A stretch of 64,000 bases of DNA from DASWJZ01 sp963761005 (GTDB taxonomy: Bacteria; Pseudomonadota; Alphaproteobacteria; Rhizobiales; Afifellaceae), in the NCBI GenBank assembly GCA_963761005.1, contig CAVXFK010000027.1, positions 1,054,001 to 1,118,000 of the forward strand, given 5' to 3'. Both the position numbers and the translations under genes were made by a program. Shown in pieces: positions 19,188 to 27,485 of the stretch. Numbering within the stretch: the stretch's first letter is position 1; each line of letters begins with the position of its first letter. The notes beneath the pieces are model-generated. The model searched no databases, had not been told where the DNA came from, and saw nothing but the letters and a program-made list of their open reading frames with translations.

Positions 19188-19643
19188 CTACGCCGCGTCG
19201 GGCGGAAGCACGCCCTTCTTGAAGACGAAGCAGCCGTAGAAGCGTCGTTCGCCGGTCTGGATCACGCAATAGGCCTTCTTCGCAAGCTCGTAGAAGGCCA
19301 TCCGCTCGATCGAGCCCATCGGCATCGATTTGCCCTCAGCCGCTTCGACCTCCTTCTGCACTTCCTGCTGCACCGGCGGTATCTCGTCCGGCTTGCCGAC
19401 GATCTCCATGCGGAGCGCCGGATGCTCGACGAAAGAATCGAGCGGCATCACCGAGAGTATCGCCTTCGCCGCGCGTCCGGCTGTCACGTTGTCGAGGCGA
19501 AGCAGGCGCCCGACGACCGTCTGCCGGGCGACGGAGTCGGAAGGGAAGTTGGTGTCGGAGATGATCAGTTCGTCGCCGTGACCCATCGCGCGCAGCGCGT
19601 AGAGAACGTCGGCATTCAGTATTGGATCGATGCCCTTCAGCAT
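19188..19643 (-). CDS. fucU: Sugar mutarotase, RbsD/FucU family
   Basis: 151 residues. The family pattern is clear: LYALRAMGHGDELIISDTNFPS near the N-terminus (positions 15-36) and a C-terminal RRFYGCFVFKKGVL. The length and the FYxxFxxKKGV ending fit FucU (L-fucose mutarotase) better than RbsD. It interconverts sugar anomers or pyranose/furanose forms so that the kinase downstream can use them. ATG 19643 is chosen over an upstream in-frame start at 19691 because it begins exactly with the conserved MLKGIDP. It is divergent from the creatininase-family gene. Confidence 0.88.
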   Translation of the reverse strand: MLKGIDPILNADVLYALRAMGHGDELIISDTNFPSDSVARQTVVGRLLRLDNVTAGRAAKAILSVMPLDSFVEHPALRMEIVGKPDEIPPVQQEVQKEVEAAEGKSMPMGSIERMAFYELAKKAYCVIQTGERRFYGCFVFKKGVLPPDAA

Positions 19644-19721
19644 GCTTGCTTCCCCCCGAGTTCGAGGGCTTCCCATACACCAGAACGGCACCGTTTCCCA
19701 CGGGGCCTATGGAGGACGCGC

Positions 19722-20534
19722 ATGCGCTACGAGATGATGCTCCCGCACCAGATCCGCAAAGCGATCAAGGAGAACACGCCGGTGGCGCTACCGCTCGGTG
19801 TGCTCGAATACCACGGGGAACACATGGCGGTCGGCATGGACACGCTCGCAGTGATCAAGATGCTGGAGATCGTCGAGGAGAAGATCGATCTCGTGATCCT
19901 GCCGCCGTTCTACTATGGCGCCGCGAGCTACGCGGTCGAGCCGCCGGAGCGAAACGGCTCGCTGCATGTCGGCGCCGACGTGCTTTTCCCGCTGGCGCAG
20001 GCGATGTTTTCGGGGCTCTTGCGCATCGGCTTTCGCAACATCCACGCCTTCATCCATCACCAGACGGAGAACTTCGCCGCCGGCATGCCGACCGATCTCG
20101 CCTTCAAGTTCGGCGCGCGCCAGGCGATCTTCGCGTTCATCGAGGCGGAGCGCGGTGAAGGCTGGTGGGGCGACAAGCGCATGGCCGACTACTATGCGCA
20201 GCAATCGAGCGGCGACGATCCCTTCAACTGGATCAAGATCCACCCGCTGCTCACGGCGGAGATGATCGGGACCTATCCCTTCGACCACGCTGGCGAGGGC
20301 GAGACGTCGCTGATGCTTGCGCTCTGCCCGGAGGCGGTCGACGCGAAGCGCGTCTCTTCCCGCGCCTGGTACACGGCGAGCGCCAAGAAGGCCTCGGCCA
20401 AGCTCGGAGCACTGGGCCGCGACCTGATCCTTGAGGAGGTGCTGAAGGTGCTCAGCACCGCGCCTGCGAAAAGCCCGTCGCGGCGGCGCGGTCGGCAGAG
20501 CGCGCGGAGCGGTCGCGGTCAGGCGCCGAGGTAG
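19722..20534 (+). CDS. Creatininase-family amidohydrolase
   Basis: 270 residues. Family metal-binding motif is visible near the N-terminus as LGVLEYHGEHMAVGMDTL (E-x-HG-x-H-x3-x-x-D), and further conserved parts are FRNIHAFIHHQTEN and HAGEGETSLMLAL. Creatininase-fold enzymes hydrolyse cyclic or linear amides; substrates include creatinine, formamides and amino-pyrimidine intermediates, and this one cannot be assigned. ATG 19722 has GGAGG 6 nt upstream; an open frame running further left is only the antisense of fucU and rbsK. The last 30 residues are Arg/Ser rich and the stop overlaps the convergent livF by 16 nt. Confidence 0.85.
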   Translation: MRYEMMLPHQIRKAIKENTPVALPLGVLEYHGEHMAVGMDTLAVIKMLEIVEEKIDLVILPPFYYGAASYAVEPPERNGSLHVGADVLFPLAQAMFSGLLRIGFRNIHAFIHHQTENFAAGMPTDLAFKFGARQAIFAFIEAERGEGWWGDKRMADYYAQQSSGDDPFNWIKIHPLLTAEMIGTYPFDHAGEGETSLMLALCPEAVDAKRVSSRAWYTASAKKASAKLGALGRDLILEEVLKVLSTAPAKSPSRRRGRQSARSGRGQAPR

Positions 20535-21226
20535 GCTTTGCGCACACGGTCGTCGGCAAGCAGCGCCTCGCCGGGTCCGGCAAGCGTGATGCGGCCGTTC
20601 TCCATCACGTAGGCTTGGCTCGCGAGCCGCAAGGAGTGGGCGACGTTCTGCTCGACCAGGACGCAGGTCAGGCCTTCGCCGTTGAGCTTTCGCACCGTCT
20701 CGAGCACCAACTGCACCGCGAGTGGCGCCAGCCCGAGCGACGGCTCGTCGAACATGATGAGATCGGGCGCTCCCATCAGGCAGCGGCCGATCGCAAGCAT
20801 CTGCTGCTCGCCGCCGGAGAGCGTGCCGGCCGACTGGTGCCGGCGCTCCGCCAGGCGCGGGAACATGGCATAGACGTGCTCGAAGTTCGTTTCGCGCTTC
20901 GCCCGGGCGCGCGGCAGCATCGCCCCCATGGCGAGATTCTCCGCAACCGAGAGATTCGGGAAGACCTGCCGGCCCTCGGCGACCTGGCCGATGCCGAGAT
21001 TGCAGACGCGATGGCTCGGTCGGCCGGCGATGTCCTCGCCGCGAAAGAGGATGCGGCCCGATGCCGGCTTCAGCATGCCGGCGATGGTGCGGATCAGCGA
21101 GGTCTTGCCGGCGCCGTTCGCGCCGACGATCGCCACGATCGCGCCTTCCTCCACGTCGAGCGAAACGCCATCGAGCGCCTGCGCGTCGCCGTAGAAGAGA
21201 TCGAGGCTCTCGACGCGGAGGATCAT
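20519..21226 (-). CDS. livF: Branched-chain-type ABC transporter ATP-binding protein LivF
   Basis: 235 residues. Walker A GANGAGKTS (about 34-42), signature LSGGEQQM, Walker B LIMFDEPS and switch His are present. LivF-type sequence and final place in a liv operon. With LivG it powers import of the cargo bound by the protein encoded at 23883-25142. Start overlaps the livG stop by 4 nt. Confidence 0.93.
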   Translation of the reverse strand: MILRVESLDLFYGDAQALDGVSLDVEEGAIVAIVGANGAGKTSLIRTIAGMLKPASGRILFRGEDIAGRPSHRVCNLGIGQVAEGRQVFPNLSVAENLAMGAMLPRARAKRETNFEHVYAMFPRLAERRHQSAGTLSGGEQQMLAIGRCLMGAPDLIMFDEPSLGLAPLAVQLVLETVRKLNGEGLTCVLVEQNVAHSLRLASQAYVMENGRITLAGPGEALLADDRVRKAYLGA

Positions 21227-21948
21227 ACGATCGACTCCGTCCCGAGGTAGGATTCCACGACCGCCGGATCACGGACGACGGTCGCCGGCGCGCCTTGAGC
21301 GATCGCCGCGCCGTGGTGGAGCACGAGGATATGGCCGGCGAGCGCCATCACCGCGCGCATGACATGCTCGATCAGGACGATGGTCATGCCGGTATCGCGG
21401 TTGAGCTCGCTCAGCACCGAGACCATGCGGTCGGTCTCCGTCGGCCTTAGCCCCGCCATCACCTCGTCGAGGAGAAGGAGCTTTGGGTCGGTCGCAAGCG
21501 CGCGCGCCACTTCGAGCCGCTTGCGGTCGGGGAGGGTGAGCGACGCTGCAGCCTGCGCACGCTTGTCGTAGAGATCGAGGCGGCGCAGCAATTCGCGGGC
21601 GCGCTGGCGCGCGTCGGCGACCTTGGCGCGACGCAGGAGTCCGCCGACAATGACGTTCTCCTCCACGCTAAGCCCGTGGAACGGACGCACGAGCTGAAAC
21701 GTCCGCCCGATCCCGAGACGGCAGACCGCGTCGGCGGAGCGGCCGTCGATGCGCGACCCGGCGAAGACGATCGACCCGGTATCCGGCGCTAGCACACCGG
21801 CGATCATGTTGAAGAGCGTGGTCTTGCCCGCGCCGTTCGGCCCGATGACGCCGCAGATCTCTCCCTGCGCCACTTCAAGGTCGACCCGGTCGACGGCCGT
21901 CAGGCCGCGGAAATGCTTGCTGACACCCTGGACCGAAAGGAGGCTCAC
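21223..21948 (-). CDS. livG: Branched-chain-type ABC transporter ATP-binding protein LivG
   Basis: 241 residues from GTG 21948: Walker A GPNGAGKTT, LivG-specific GRTFQLVRPF, signature region ASLTLPDRKRLEVA, Walker B LLLLDEVMAG. The signature LSGG is replaced by LTLPD, a common LivG variation. The start overlaps the real livM stop (GTGA). A longer open frame fuses this gene to livM, but only because livM contains a single-base insertion; the fusion is not real. Confidence 0.92.
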   Translation of the reverse strand: MSLLSVQGVSKHFRGLTAVDRVDLEVAQGEICGVIGPNGAGKTTLFNMIAGVLAPDTGSIVFAGSRIDGRSADAVCRLGIGRTFQLVRPFHGLSVEENVIVGGLLRRAKVADARQRARELLRRLDLYDKRAQAAASLTLPDRKRLEVARALATDPKLLLLDEVMAGLRPTETDRMVSVLSELNRDTGMTIVLIEHVMRAVMALAGHILVLHHGAAIAQGAPATVVRDPAVVESYLGTESIV

Positions 21949-22947
21949 GTGTCCCTCTCGATCAGGCGCAGGTGGCGTGCGAGCCATGGCCATACCCCAC
22001 CCGGAAGCGCGGCGATAACGAAGAGCAGACACAGGCCGTAGAGCACCTGTCGCGCGCCGGGGAGATCGAGGCCGAGCGCGGAAAGCGCAGCGGTCAGCGT
22101 CTCCGACAGGCCGGTCAAGCAGAAAGGCGCCGACGATCGGACCGAAGAGCGTGCCGAGCCCGCCGATGATCGGGCCGACGATCAGCTCGATCGAGCGTGA
22201 GATATGAAAGACCTGCTCGGGAAAGAGGTTGTTGTAGTAGAAGGCGTAGAACACGCCGGCGAAGGCCGTCATCCCTGCGGAGATCACCACGGCCGCCATC
22301 TTGTAGCGGAAGGTGTCGATGCCGGTGGCGCGCGCTGCCTCTTCGTCCTCGCGGATCGCCAGCCAGAAATAGCCGATGCGGCTCTTGAGAAGCAGGCGGC
22401 TCAAGAGCAGCGCGGCGACGGTCGCCGCGAGCATCACGTAGTAGAACATCATCGGCGGACCGCGCAGCAGCCAAAGGTCGCTGTGCTCGTATTGCGTGAC
22501 TGGCAGGAAGAGCCCGCCCGATCCGTTGACGATCGAAAGATGGTCGAAGCCGATGCGGGCGAATTCCGCGAAGGCGATCGTGAGGATCGCGAAGTAGACG
22601 CCGGTGACCCCGAAGCGGAGCGCGAGGAAGCCGATCACCGCACCCGCCGCCATGGTGAGCGGGATCGAAGCCAATAGGCCGATCCATGGTCCGACGCCGT
22701 AGTCCTTGAAGAGGAAGGCGGCGAGATAGCCGGCGAGCCCGACATAAAGCGCGTGGCCAAGCGAGAGCTGCCCGGCGAAACCCATCATCACGTTCCACGC
22801 CTGCCCGACATAGGCGAAGTAGAGGATCAGGATGAGAACGGTGATCAGGTAGTCGCCGGCAAAGAACGGGAGCGCTACGAGCACGGCCAGCAATAGCGCA
22901 AGCAGCACCAGGCTTCGCCGCGAGAGATCGCCGGTCAGCGCCCTCAT
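21945..22947 (-). CDS. livM: Branched-chain-type ABC transporter permease LivM, frameshifted
   Basis: The first 276 residues read in one frame from ATG 22947 with about nine membrane helices and the LivM signature GFAGQLSLGHALYVGLAGY. After GPIVGAFLL the frame breaks at plus-strand 22117-22118, where an extra A is present. In the corrected frame the protein continues TGLSETLTAALSALG and ends LRLIERDT with TGA overlapping livG. Corrected length is 333 residues, normal for LivM. It makes the channel with LivH. The start overlaps the livH stop (ATGA). As written, translation would run on into livG. Confidence 0.92.
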
Positions 22948-23818
22948 GGCGCTCTTCTGCCAAGGATGCCCTGCGGTCGGAACAGTAGAACGAGCGCCAG
23001 GATGGCGAAGCCGAACATGCTCTTTGCCGATGGCGTGAAGAGGAGGCCGGCCATCGCCTCGGTCAGCCCGATCAGCACGCCGCCGAGGAGGGCACCTGCC
23101 ATCGAGCCGAGGCCACCGGTGATGACGATGATGAAGGCAAGCAGCGTGTAGGAAGGACCGAGCGCCGGGGTCACGTCGACGAGGAGCGCCAGCATCGTGC
23201 CCGCGGCACCGACGCAGGCCATCCCGAGCCCGAAGGTCAGCGCGTAGAGGTGGCGAACGTCGAGCCCGACGACGAGCGCGCCTGTGTGGTTGTCAGCGCA
23301 GGCGCGGATCGCGGTTCCGGTGCGGGTGAAGCGGAAGAAGGCGAAGAGCGCGGCAGCGACCACGATAGATGCCGCCGCCGCATAGGCCTTGGTCGCGTCG
23401 ACGATGAGCGGGCCGATCGCGAAGCTGTCATAGGCGTAACTCGTCTGGATTCCGCGCGCGTCCGGCCCGAAGATGATGAGGAGGACGTTCGCGAGGACGA
23501 TCGCGATCGCGATCATCAGCAGGAATTGCGTGGTCTCCGGCCGCGTGACGAAGGCGTTGATCACGCCCTTCTGCAGCGACGTAGCCGAAGGCGAACATCA
23601 CCGCCGCGATCGGCACCAGCATGATCAGCGGATCGAGGCCGAGCGACGAGAAGAGCACGACCGCGATATACATCGCGACCGTCATCATCTCGCCGTGCGC
23701 GAAATTGACGACGCGCACGACGCCGAAGATGACGGAGAGGCCGAGCGCCATGAGCCCGTAGACGAGGCCGGTCAGGACGCCGCTGACGCGCGACGTTCAA
23801 GTAGATGTCGATCGGCAA
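22944..23818 (-). CDS. livH: Branched-chain-type ABC transporter permease LivH, with two frameshifts
   Basis: Three pieces in two shifts make one LivH: PIDIYLNV from TTG 23818, then VSGVLTGLVYGLMALGLSVIFGVVRVVNFAHGEM, then KGVINAFVTRPETTQFLLM to the TGA at 22944. The breaks are near 23787-23793 (within gcgcgacg) and at 23577 (extra C); both are repaired by deleting one base, giving 290 residues, the family length. TTG 23818 is the best start: GGAGG lies 5 nt upstream and the frame matches the family N-terminus. It is a membrane channel subunit with about eight helices. A perfect hairpin separates it from the binding-protein gene. Confidence 0.88.
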
Positions 23819-23834
23819 CCGGGCCTCCGGGAAA

Positions 23835-23858
23835 CTCCGGCCGCTTTGGCGGCCGGAG
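23835..23858 (-). promoter_or_regulatory. GC-rich hairpin between binding-protein gene and livH
   Basis: ctccggccgc (23835-23844) and its perfect complement (23849-23858) form a 10-bp stem with a 4-nt loop, 24 nt after the binding-protein stop and 17 nt before the livH start. Only three U residues follow in the transcript, so partial termination or mRNA 3'-end protection is more likely than full termination. Confidence 0.8.
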
Positions 23859-23882
23859 CACGATCTCATTCGCGCCGCGGCG

Positions 23883-25142
23883 TCAAGTGCGTTCGTTGTA
23901 GGGCTTCAGCGGCCACGCCGGCTCGGCATTCGCCGCCGCCTTCGGCGCGATGGTGACGAGCTTGCCGTCGCGATTCTGGATGGCGCCGTCCTTCACGCCG
24001 GCATTCTGGCCCTTCTCGTTGAACATGATGCCGGGGCCGATGCTGACATTGTCGGTGATGTTGGTGGCACGGATGGCTTCGGTGAGCGCCGCCGCGTCCG
24101 CGGAGCCGGCGCGCTTGTAGGAATCGGCGGCGACGAGCAGCGCCTCGAAGGTGAAGATGTGGTTGGTGTTGAGGTTCACGTCCGGATAGGCCTTGGCAAG
24201 CGCTGCTTCGAGGATCGGGCTCAGCTTCTTGTTCGGGTCGTACCAGGGCACGAAGCTGATCGGACCGTCGGAGAGCTTGCCGAGCGTCTTTAGATACTGG
24301 TCCTCGTACCAGCCGGGTCCCATGCTGAGGATCGCCTGCGGCGTCCAGCGCTGCTTGACCAATTCGCGTGTCAAGAGGATGGCGTCGTTAAGACGGCTCA
24401 CCAGGAGCAGCAGGTCCGCATTGGCCGCCTTCGCCTTCGCGACCTCAACGGAGAGATCCTTCGAGGCTGGGTCGTAGGCGATCTCGTCGACGATCTTGTA
24501 GGGCAGGTCAAACTTGGCCGACACGGCGCCGATGCCCTTCGCCATGGCGGTGCCAAATGTGTCGTTGACATGCAGGAACACGGCGGTCTTCGGCGCCGCA
24601 CCGGTCATTCCGAAGATTTCCAACTGGTTGGCGAAGGCATCGCCGAGGATCATCGGCGCGGTGGGAAAGTTGCGGAAGACGAACTTGTAGCCTTGCTCGG
24701 TGATGTCCGGAGCCGCCGCGATGTTGATGATGAAGGGAACGCCCTTCTGTTCGGCGACCTGCGCGATGGCGGAGGTCTGACCCGAGTTGAACGCGCCGAC
24801 CAGAACCTGGGCGCCGTCGGAGATGAGCTTCTCGGCGCGCGAGCGGGCGGTGTCGACGCTCGACTCCGTGTCGCCGTTCATGATCTCCATATCCGGCATG
24901 CCGAGGTCCTTGAGGATCGGCCCGGCGATATCGACGCCGCGCTGGCAATCCTGACCGATGCCGGCCTCAAAGCCGGAGCGCGGCAGGATCACGCCCACCT
25001 TGAGCGCGGCGCCCTGGGCGCGAACGATGTTGAACGGCGCGATGCCGGCTGTGAGCGCAAGGGCGCCGGCGCTAGCGGTGAAGGTGCGGCGTGTGATGCG
25101 GGGGCCGATGCCCGCGGACGGCCTAGGCGACTTGCGGTTCAT
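23883..25142 (-). CDS. Branched-chain-type ABC transporter substrate-binding protein, Tat signal
   Basis: 419 residues. The N-terminus has TRRTFTAS followed by a hydrophobic segment ending near AQG (residue about 43), a likely twin-arginine signal. The mature protein is a type-I periplasmic binding fold (LivJ/LivK/AmiC-like). Proteins of this kind bind many ligands besides amino acids; placed between an amidohydrolase and liv permeases in an operon with hydroxycinnamate-type enzymes, it may bind an aromatic acid. That ligand is inferred from context only. ATG 25142 is 1 nt after the amidohydrolase stop, with GGGAGGAA upstream. Confidence 0.9.
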   Translation of the reverse strand: MNRKSPRPSAGIGPRITRRTFTASAGALALTAGIAPFNIVRAQGAALKVGVILPRSGFEAGIGQDCQRGVDIAGPILKDLGMPDMEIMNGDTESSVDTARSRAEKLISDGAQVLVGAFNSGQTSAIAQVAEQKGVPFIINIAAAPDITEQGYKFVFRNFPTAPMILGDAFANQLEIFGMTGAAPKTAVFLHVNDTFGTAMAKGIGAVSAKFDLPYKIVDEIAYDPASKDLSVEVAKAKAANADLLLLVSRLNDAILLTRELVKQRWTPQAILSMGPGWYEDQYLKTLGKLSDGPISFVPWYDPNKKLSPILEAALAKAYPDVNLNTNHIFTFEALLVAADSYKRAGSADAAALTEAIRATNITDNVSIGPGIMFNEKGQNAGVKDGAIQNRDGKLVTIAPKAAANAEPAWPLKPYNERT

Positions 25143-25143
25143 G

Positions 25144-26031
25144 TCAGTTCCTCCCTTGATTCAAACCCAACAGCCGGGCGGCATTCTCTTTCAGGATCAG
25201 AGGCCGGACCTCCGGCTTGATATCGAGCTCGGCAAAGTCCTTCAGCCAGCGGTCCGGCGTGATGGCCGGCCAGTCGGAGCCGAAGAGCATTTTGTGTCTG
25301 AGGATGGAGTTGGCATATTTGACGAGGATCGGCGGGAAGTACTTCGGCGACCAGCCGGAGAGGTCGATGTAGACGTTCGGCTTGTGCTGCGCGACCGCAA
25401 GCGCTTCCTCCTGCCATGGGAAGGACGGGTGTGCGAGGATGATCGGCATGTCGGGGAAGTCCGCCGCAACGTCGTCGAGATAGATCGGGTTCGAATATTT
25501 GAGACGCATGCCGTTGCCGCCGCGCATGCCCGAGCCGACCGCCGTCTGGCCGGTGTGAAAGAGCGCCGGCAAGCGTGCTTCGGCGATCGCCTCGTAGAGC
25601 ACATAGGCGTTGCGGTCGTTCGGATAGAAGCCCTGCATCGTCGGATGGAACTTGAAGCCGCGGATGCCGAAATCGGAGATCAGCCGCCGGGCCTCGCGCG
25701 CGCCTGCCTTGCCTTTCGCCGGATCGATCGAGGCGAAGGGGATCAGGATGTCGGAATTTTCTGCGGCAAGCGCCGCCATCTCCTCGTTCTTGTAGCGACG
25801 GAAGCCGGTCTCGCGCTCCGCGTCGACCGGAAAGATCACCGCCGCGATCTTTCGCTCGCGGTAGTAGGCGGCGGTCTCCGGGATGGTTGGCGGGTGTGGA
25901 TGCGGGGACTTGAAGTAGGCCGCCATCGCCCGCTGGAAATCGTCGTAGCCGTCGTCGCCGTGCGTCCCGCATGGCTCCTCGGCGTGCGCGTGCACGTCGA
26001 TCGCGACGATTGTGTCGAGATCGATCGTCAC
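25144..26031 (-). CDS. Amidohydrolase-2 family metal-dependent hydrolase
   Basis: 295 residues from GTG 26031, which overlaps the MarR stop (GTGA). TIM-barrel amidohydrolase motifs in order: IVAIDVHAHAEE (first metal site), GIRGFKFHPTMQ, ALFHTGQT, IILAHPSFPW and MLFGSDWPAI. This group includes 2-pyrone-dicarboxylate lactonase-like, decarboxylase-like and beta-keto hydrolase-like enzymes. Next to a feruloyl-CoA synthase, enoyl-CoA hydratase and SDR dehydrogenase it could cleave an aryl-beta-keto acid or CoA ester, releasing an acetyl unit. That reaction is inference; the fold is clear. Confidence 0.88.
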   Translation of the reverse strand: MTIDLDTIVAIDVHAHAEEPCGTHGDDGYDDFQRAMAAYFKSPHPHPPTIPETAAYYRERKIAAVIFPVDAERETGFRRYKNEEMAALAAENSDILIPFASIDPAKGKAGAREARRLISDFGIRGFKFHPTMQGFYPNDRNAYVLYEAIAEARLPALFHTGQTAVGSGMRGGNGMRLKYSNPIYLDDVAADFPDMPIILAHPSFPWQEEALAVAQHKPNVYIDLSGWSPKYFPPILVKYANSILRHKMLFGSDWPAITPDRWLKDFAELDIKPEVRPLILKENAARLLGLNQGRN

Positions 26032-26555
26032 GCGCCAGCCTCCGCCGGACACGCGCCGGTCATCTTGCGCAAGAGGCGCAACAGGGTCGCGCGCTCGCTG
26101 CCGCTAAGGGAAGCGGTCGAGCGCGCGTCGCTGGCGCGGATATCGGGAAGGGTGCGGGCGACAAAGGCGCGCCCAAGCCGCGTCAGGCGCAATTCGACCG
26201 CGCGCCGGTCGCTCGCCGGGACGAGCCGCTGGATCAGACCGTCGCCCACGAGGAGGCGGACGATCTTCGCCATGTTCGAGCGTTTGATGCGGAGCGCGCG
26301 GGCGAGAGTGCCCTGCCGAATGCCGGGGTTTTCGCTGATCGCGACCAGAATCCCGATCTGGCCCGGCCTGATGCCGCGTGCGCCGAACTCATCGAAGAAG
26401 GCTTCAAAGACCTGAAGCTGCGCGAGCCGGAGCATGAAGCCCGCAAGCTCGGACAGGGGACCGAAATCGACGGCGGTCTCGACCCCTTCGAACGCGCCGC
26501 CGATTGTGGGCTCGGCGAGAGGGGCTGGCTCAATGCGGCGATCCACGTCGCTCAC
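26028..26555 (-). CDS. MarR-family transcriptional regulator
   Basis: 175 residues with a central winged helix-turn-helix (about 70-135: NPGIRQGTLARALRIKRSNMAKIVRLL, then DRRAVELRLTRLG wing). GTG 26555 overlaps the enoyl-CoA hydratase stop and its own stop overlaps the amidohydrolase start, so it is inside the operon it likely controls. MarR proteins such as CouR, HcaR and FerR repress hydroxycinnamate genes and release DNA on binding the hydroxycinnamoyl-CoA thioester; by context this one probably does the same. Confidence 0.9.
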   Translation of the reverse strand: MSDVDRRIEPAPLAEPTIGGAFEGVETAVDFGPLSELAGFMLRLAQLQVFEAFFDEFGARGIRPGQIGILVAISENPGIRQGTLARALRIKRSNMAKIVRLLVGDGLIQRLVPASDRRAVELRLTRLGRAFVARTLPDIRASDARSTASLSGSERATLLRLLRKMTGACPAEAGA

Positions 26556-27337
26556 TCGCTCTTTCCTGCGACTGCCAGACGCGCTGCGCGCTTCTCGATA
26601 AAGGCCTTCAGCCGCTCTGCCGCCTCGGGACTCGTCGCCGTGAACGACGCCATGATCGATTCTACGAAGAGTCCGTCATCCTGCGCCATGTCCTGGATAC
26701 GGGGGAGGGCGTTGATGATCGCGTAGTTCGAAAGCGGCGCGTTGCCGGCGGCAACACGCGCGAGCGCCTTCGCCTTGTCGAGCGCAAAGCCCGGCTCGAC
26801 CAGGTACTGGACGAGGTTGAAGCGCTCGCCTTCCTCGGCGGTCAGAACGCGCCCGGTCAGCATCAGGTCGGTCATACGCGCGAGCGTCATCAGCCGGGCG
26901 ATCCTGACCGAGCCGGAGCCGCCCACGAAGATGCCGCGCTGGCCCTCCGGCAGTGCGAAGAACGCGGTGCGGTCGGCAACGCGAATGTGTGTCGATGACG
27001 CAAGCTCAAGCCCGCCGCCGACGACCGCGCCGTGCAGCGCGGCGACGAAGGGGATGGCGCCGCGCTGGATCGTATCGAAAACGGCATGCCAACGGCGCGA
27101 GCCGTGAATCCCCTCGATCGGCGATTTATCCGCGTGCTCCGCGATGTCGAGGCCGGCGGAGAAGTGCGCGCCGGCGCCGTGGAGCACGGCCGCCTTCGCC
27201 TCCTTGCTGGCGCGCGCCACCGCCGCCGCAAGCGCCTCGATGACGGCATCGGAGATGGCGTTCCGCTTCTCCGGGCGGTTCAGCCCGATCAGCGCGACCT
27301 CGCCCTCGAGCGAATAGGTGACAAGCGGATCGCCCAC
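26552..27337 (-). CDS. Enoyl-CoA hydratase/isomerase family protein
   Basis: 261 residues, crotonase fold. Oxyanion-hole segments AGAHFSAGLDIAEH and AALHGAVVGGGLELA, and the catalytic region ALPEGQRGIFVGGSG with the Glu of hydratases, are visible. GTG 27337 with GGGAGG 10 nt upstream is preferred to an ATG at 27373. It is first gene of the minus-strand operon and is divergent from the feruloyl-CoA synthase, 148 nt away. It most likely hydrates the double bond of a hydroxycinnamoyl-CoA. Whether it is also an aldehyde-forming lyase cannot be told, but the SDR and amidohydrolase nearby favour simple hydration. Confidence 0.9.
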   Translation of the reverse strand: MGDPLVTYSLEGEVALIGLNRPEKRNAISDAVIEALAAAVARASKEAKAAVLHGAGAHFSAGLDIAEHADKSPIEGIHGSRRWHAVFDTIQRGAIPFVAALHGAVVGGGLELASSTHIRVADRTAFFALPEGQRGIFVGGSGSVRIARLMTLARMTDLMLTGRVLTAEEGERFNLVQYLVEPGFALDKAKALARVAAGNAPLSNYAIINALPRIQDMAQDDGLFVESIMASFTATSPEAAERLKAFIEKRAARLAVAGKSE

Positions 27338-27360
27338 GCGGCGATTTCCTCCCGTAAGCA

Positions 27361-27383
27361 ATTTTGTTTCCAAGTGGACGAAA
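27361..27383. promoter_or_regulatory. Imperfect palindrome in the hydratase/CoA-ligase divergent promoter
   Basis: attttgtttcca and tggacgaaat form an imperfect inverted repeat around aag in the 148-nt divergent promoter. MarR operators are AT-rich palindromes of about this size, so it is a candidate site for the operon's MarR protein. Several mismatches make this weak. Confidence 0.3.
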
Positions 27384-27485
27384 TGGCGAAGGCCGTGTCA
27401 AGATCGTTTGGCGGCAGCGGCCGGCGTGCTAACAAGGCACGTCAGAAGCGAAAACGCTCAAAGCTGCGGATGGAGGATTCGCGCC

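Noticed and set aside
18921..19721. N-terminal extension of the creatininase-family protein
   Set aside because: It is antisense to rbsK and fucU, and the family N-terminus with a good ribosome site starts at 19722.
21223..22947. A single 574-residue permease-ATPase fusion (LivM-LivG)
   Set aside because: The linker is meaningless sequence; a single extra base in livM joins the frames. Corrected livM ends in TGA overlapping the livG GTG.
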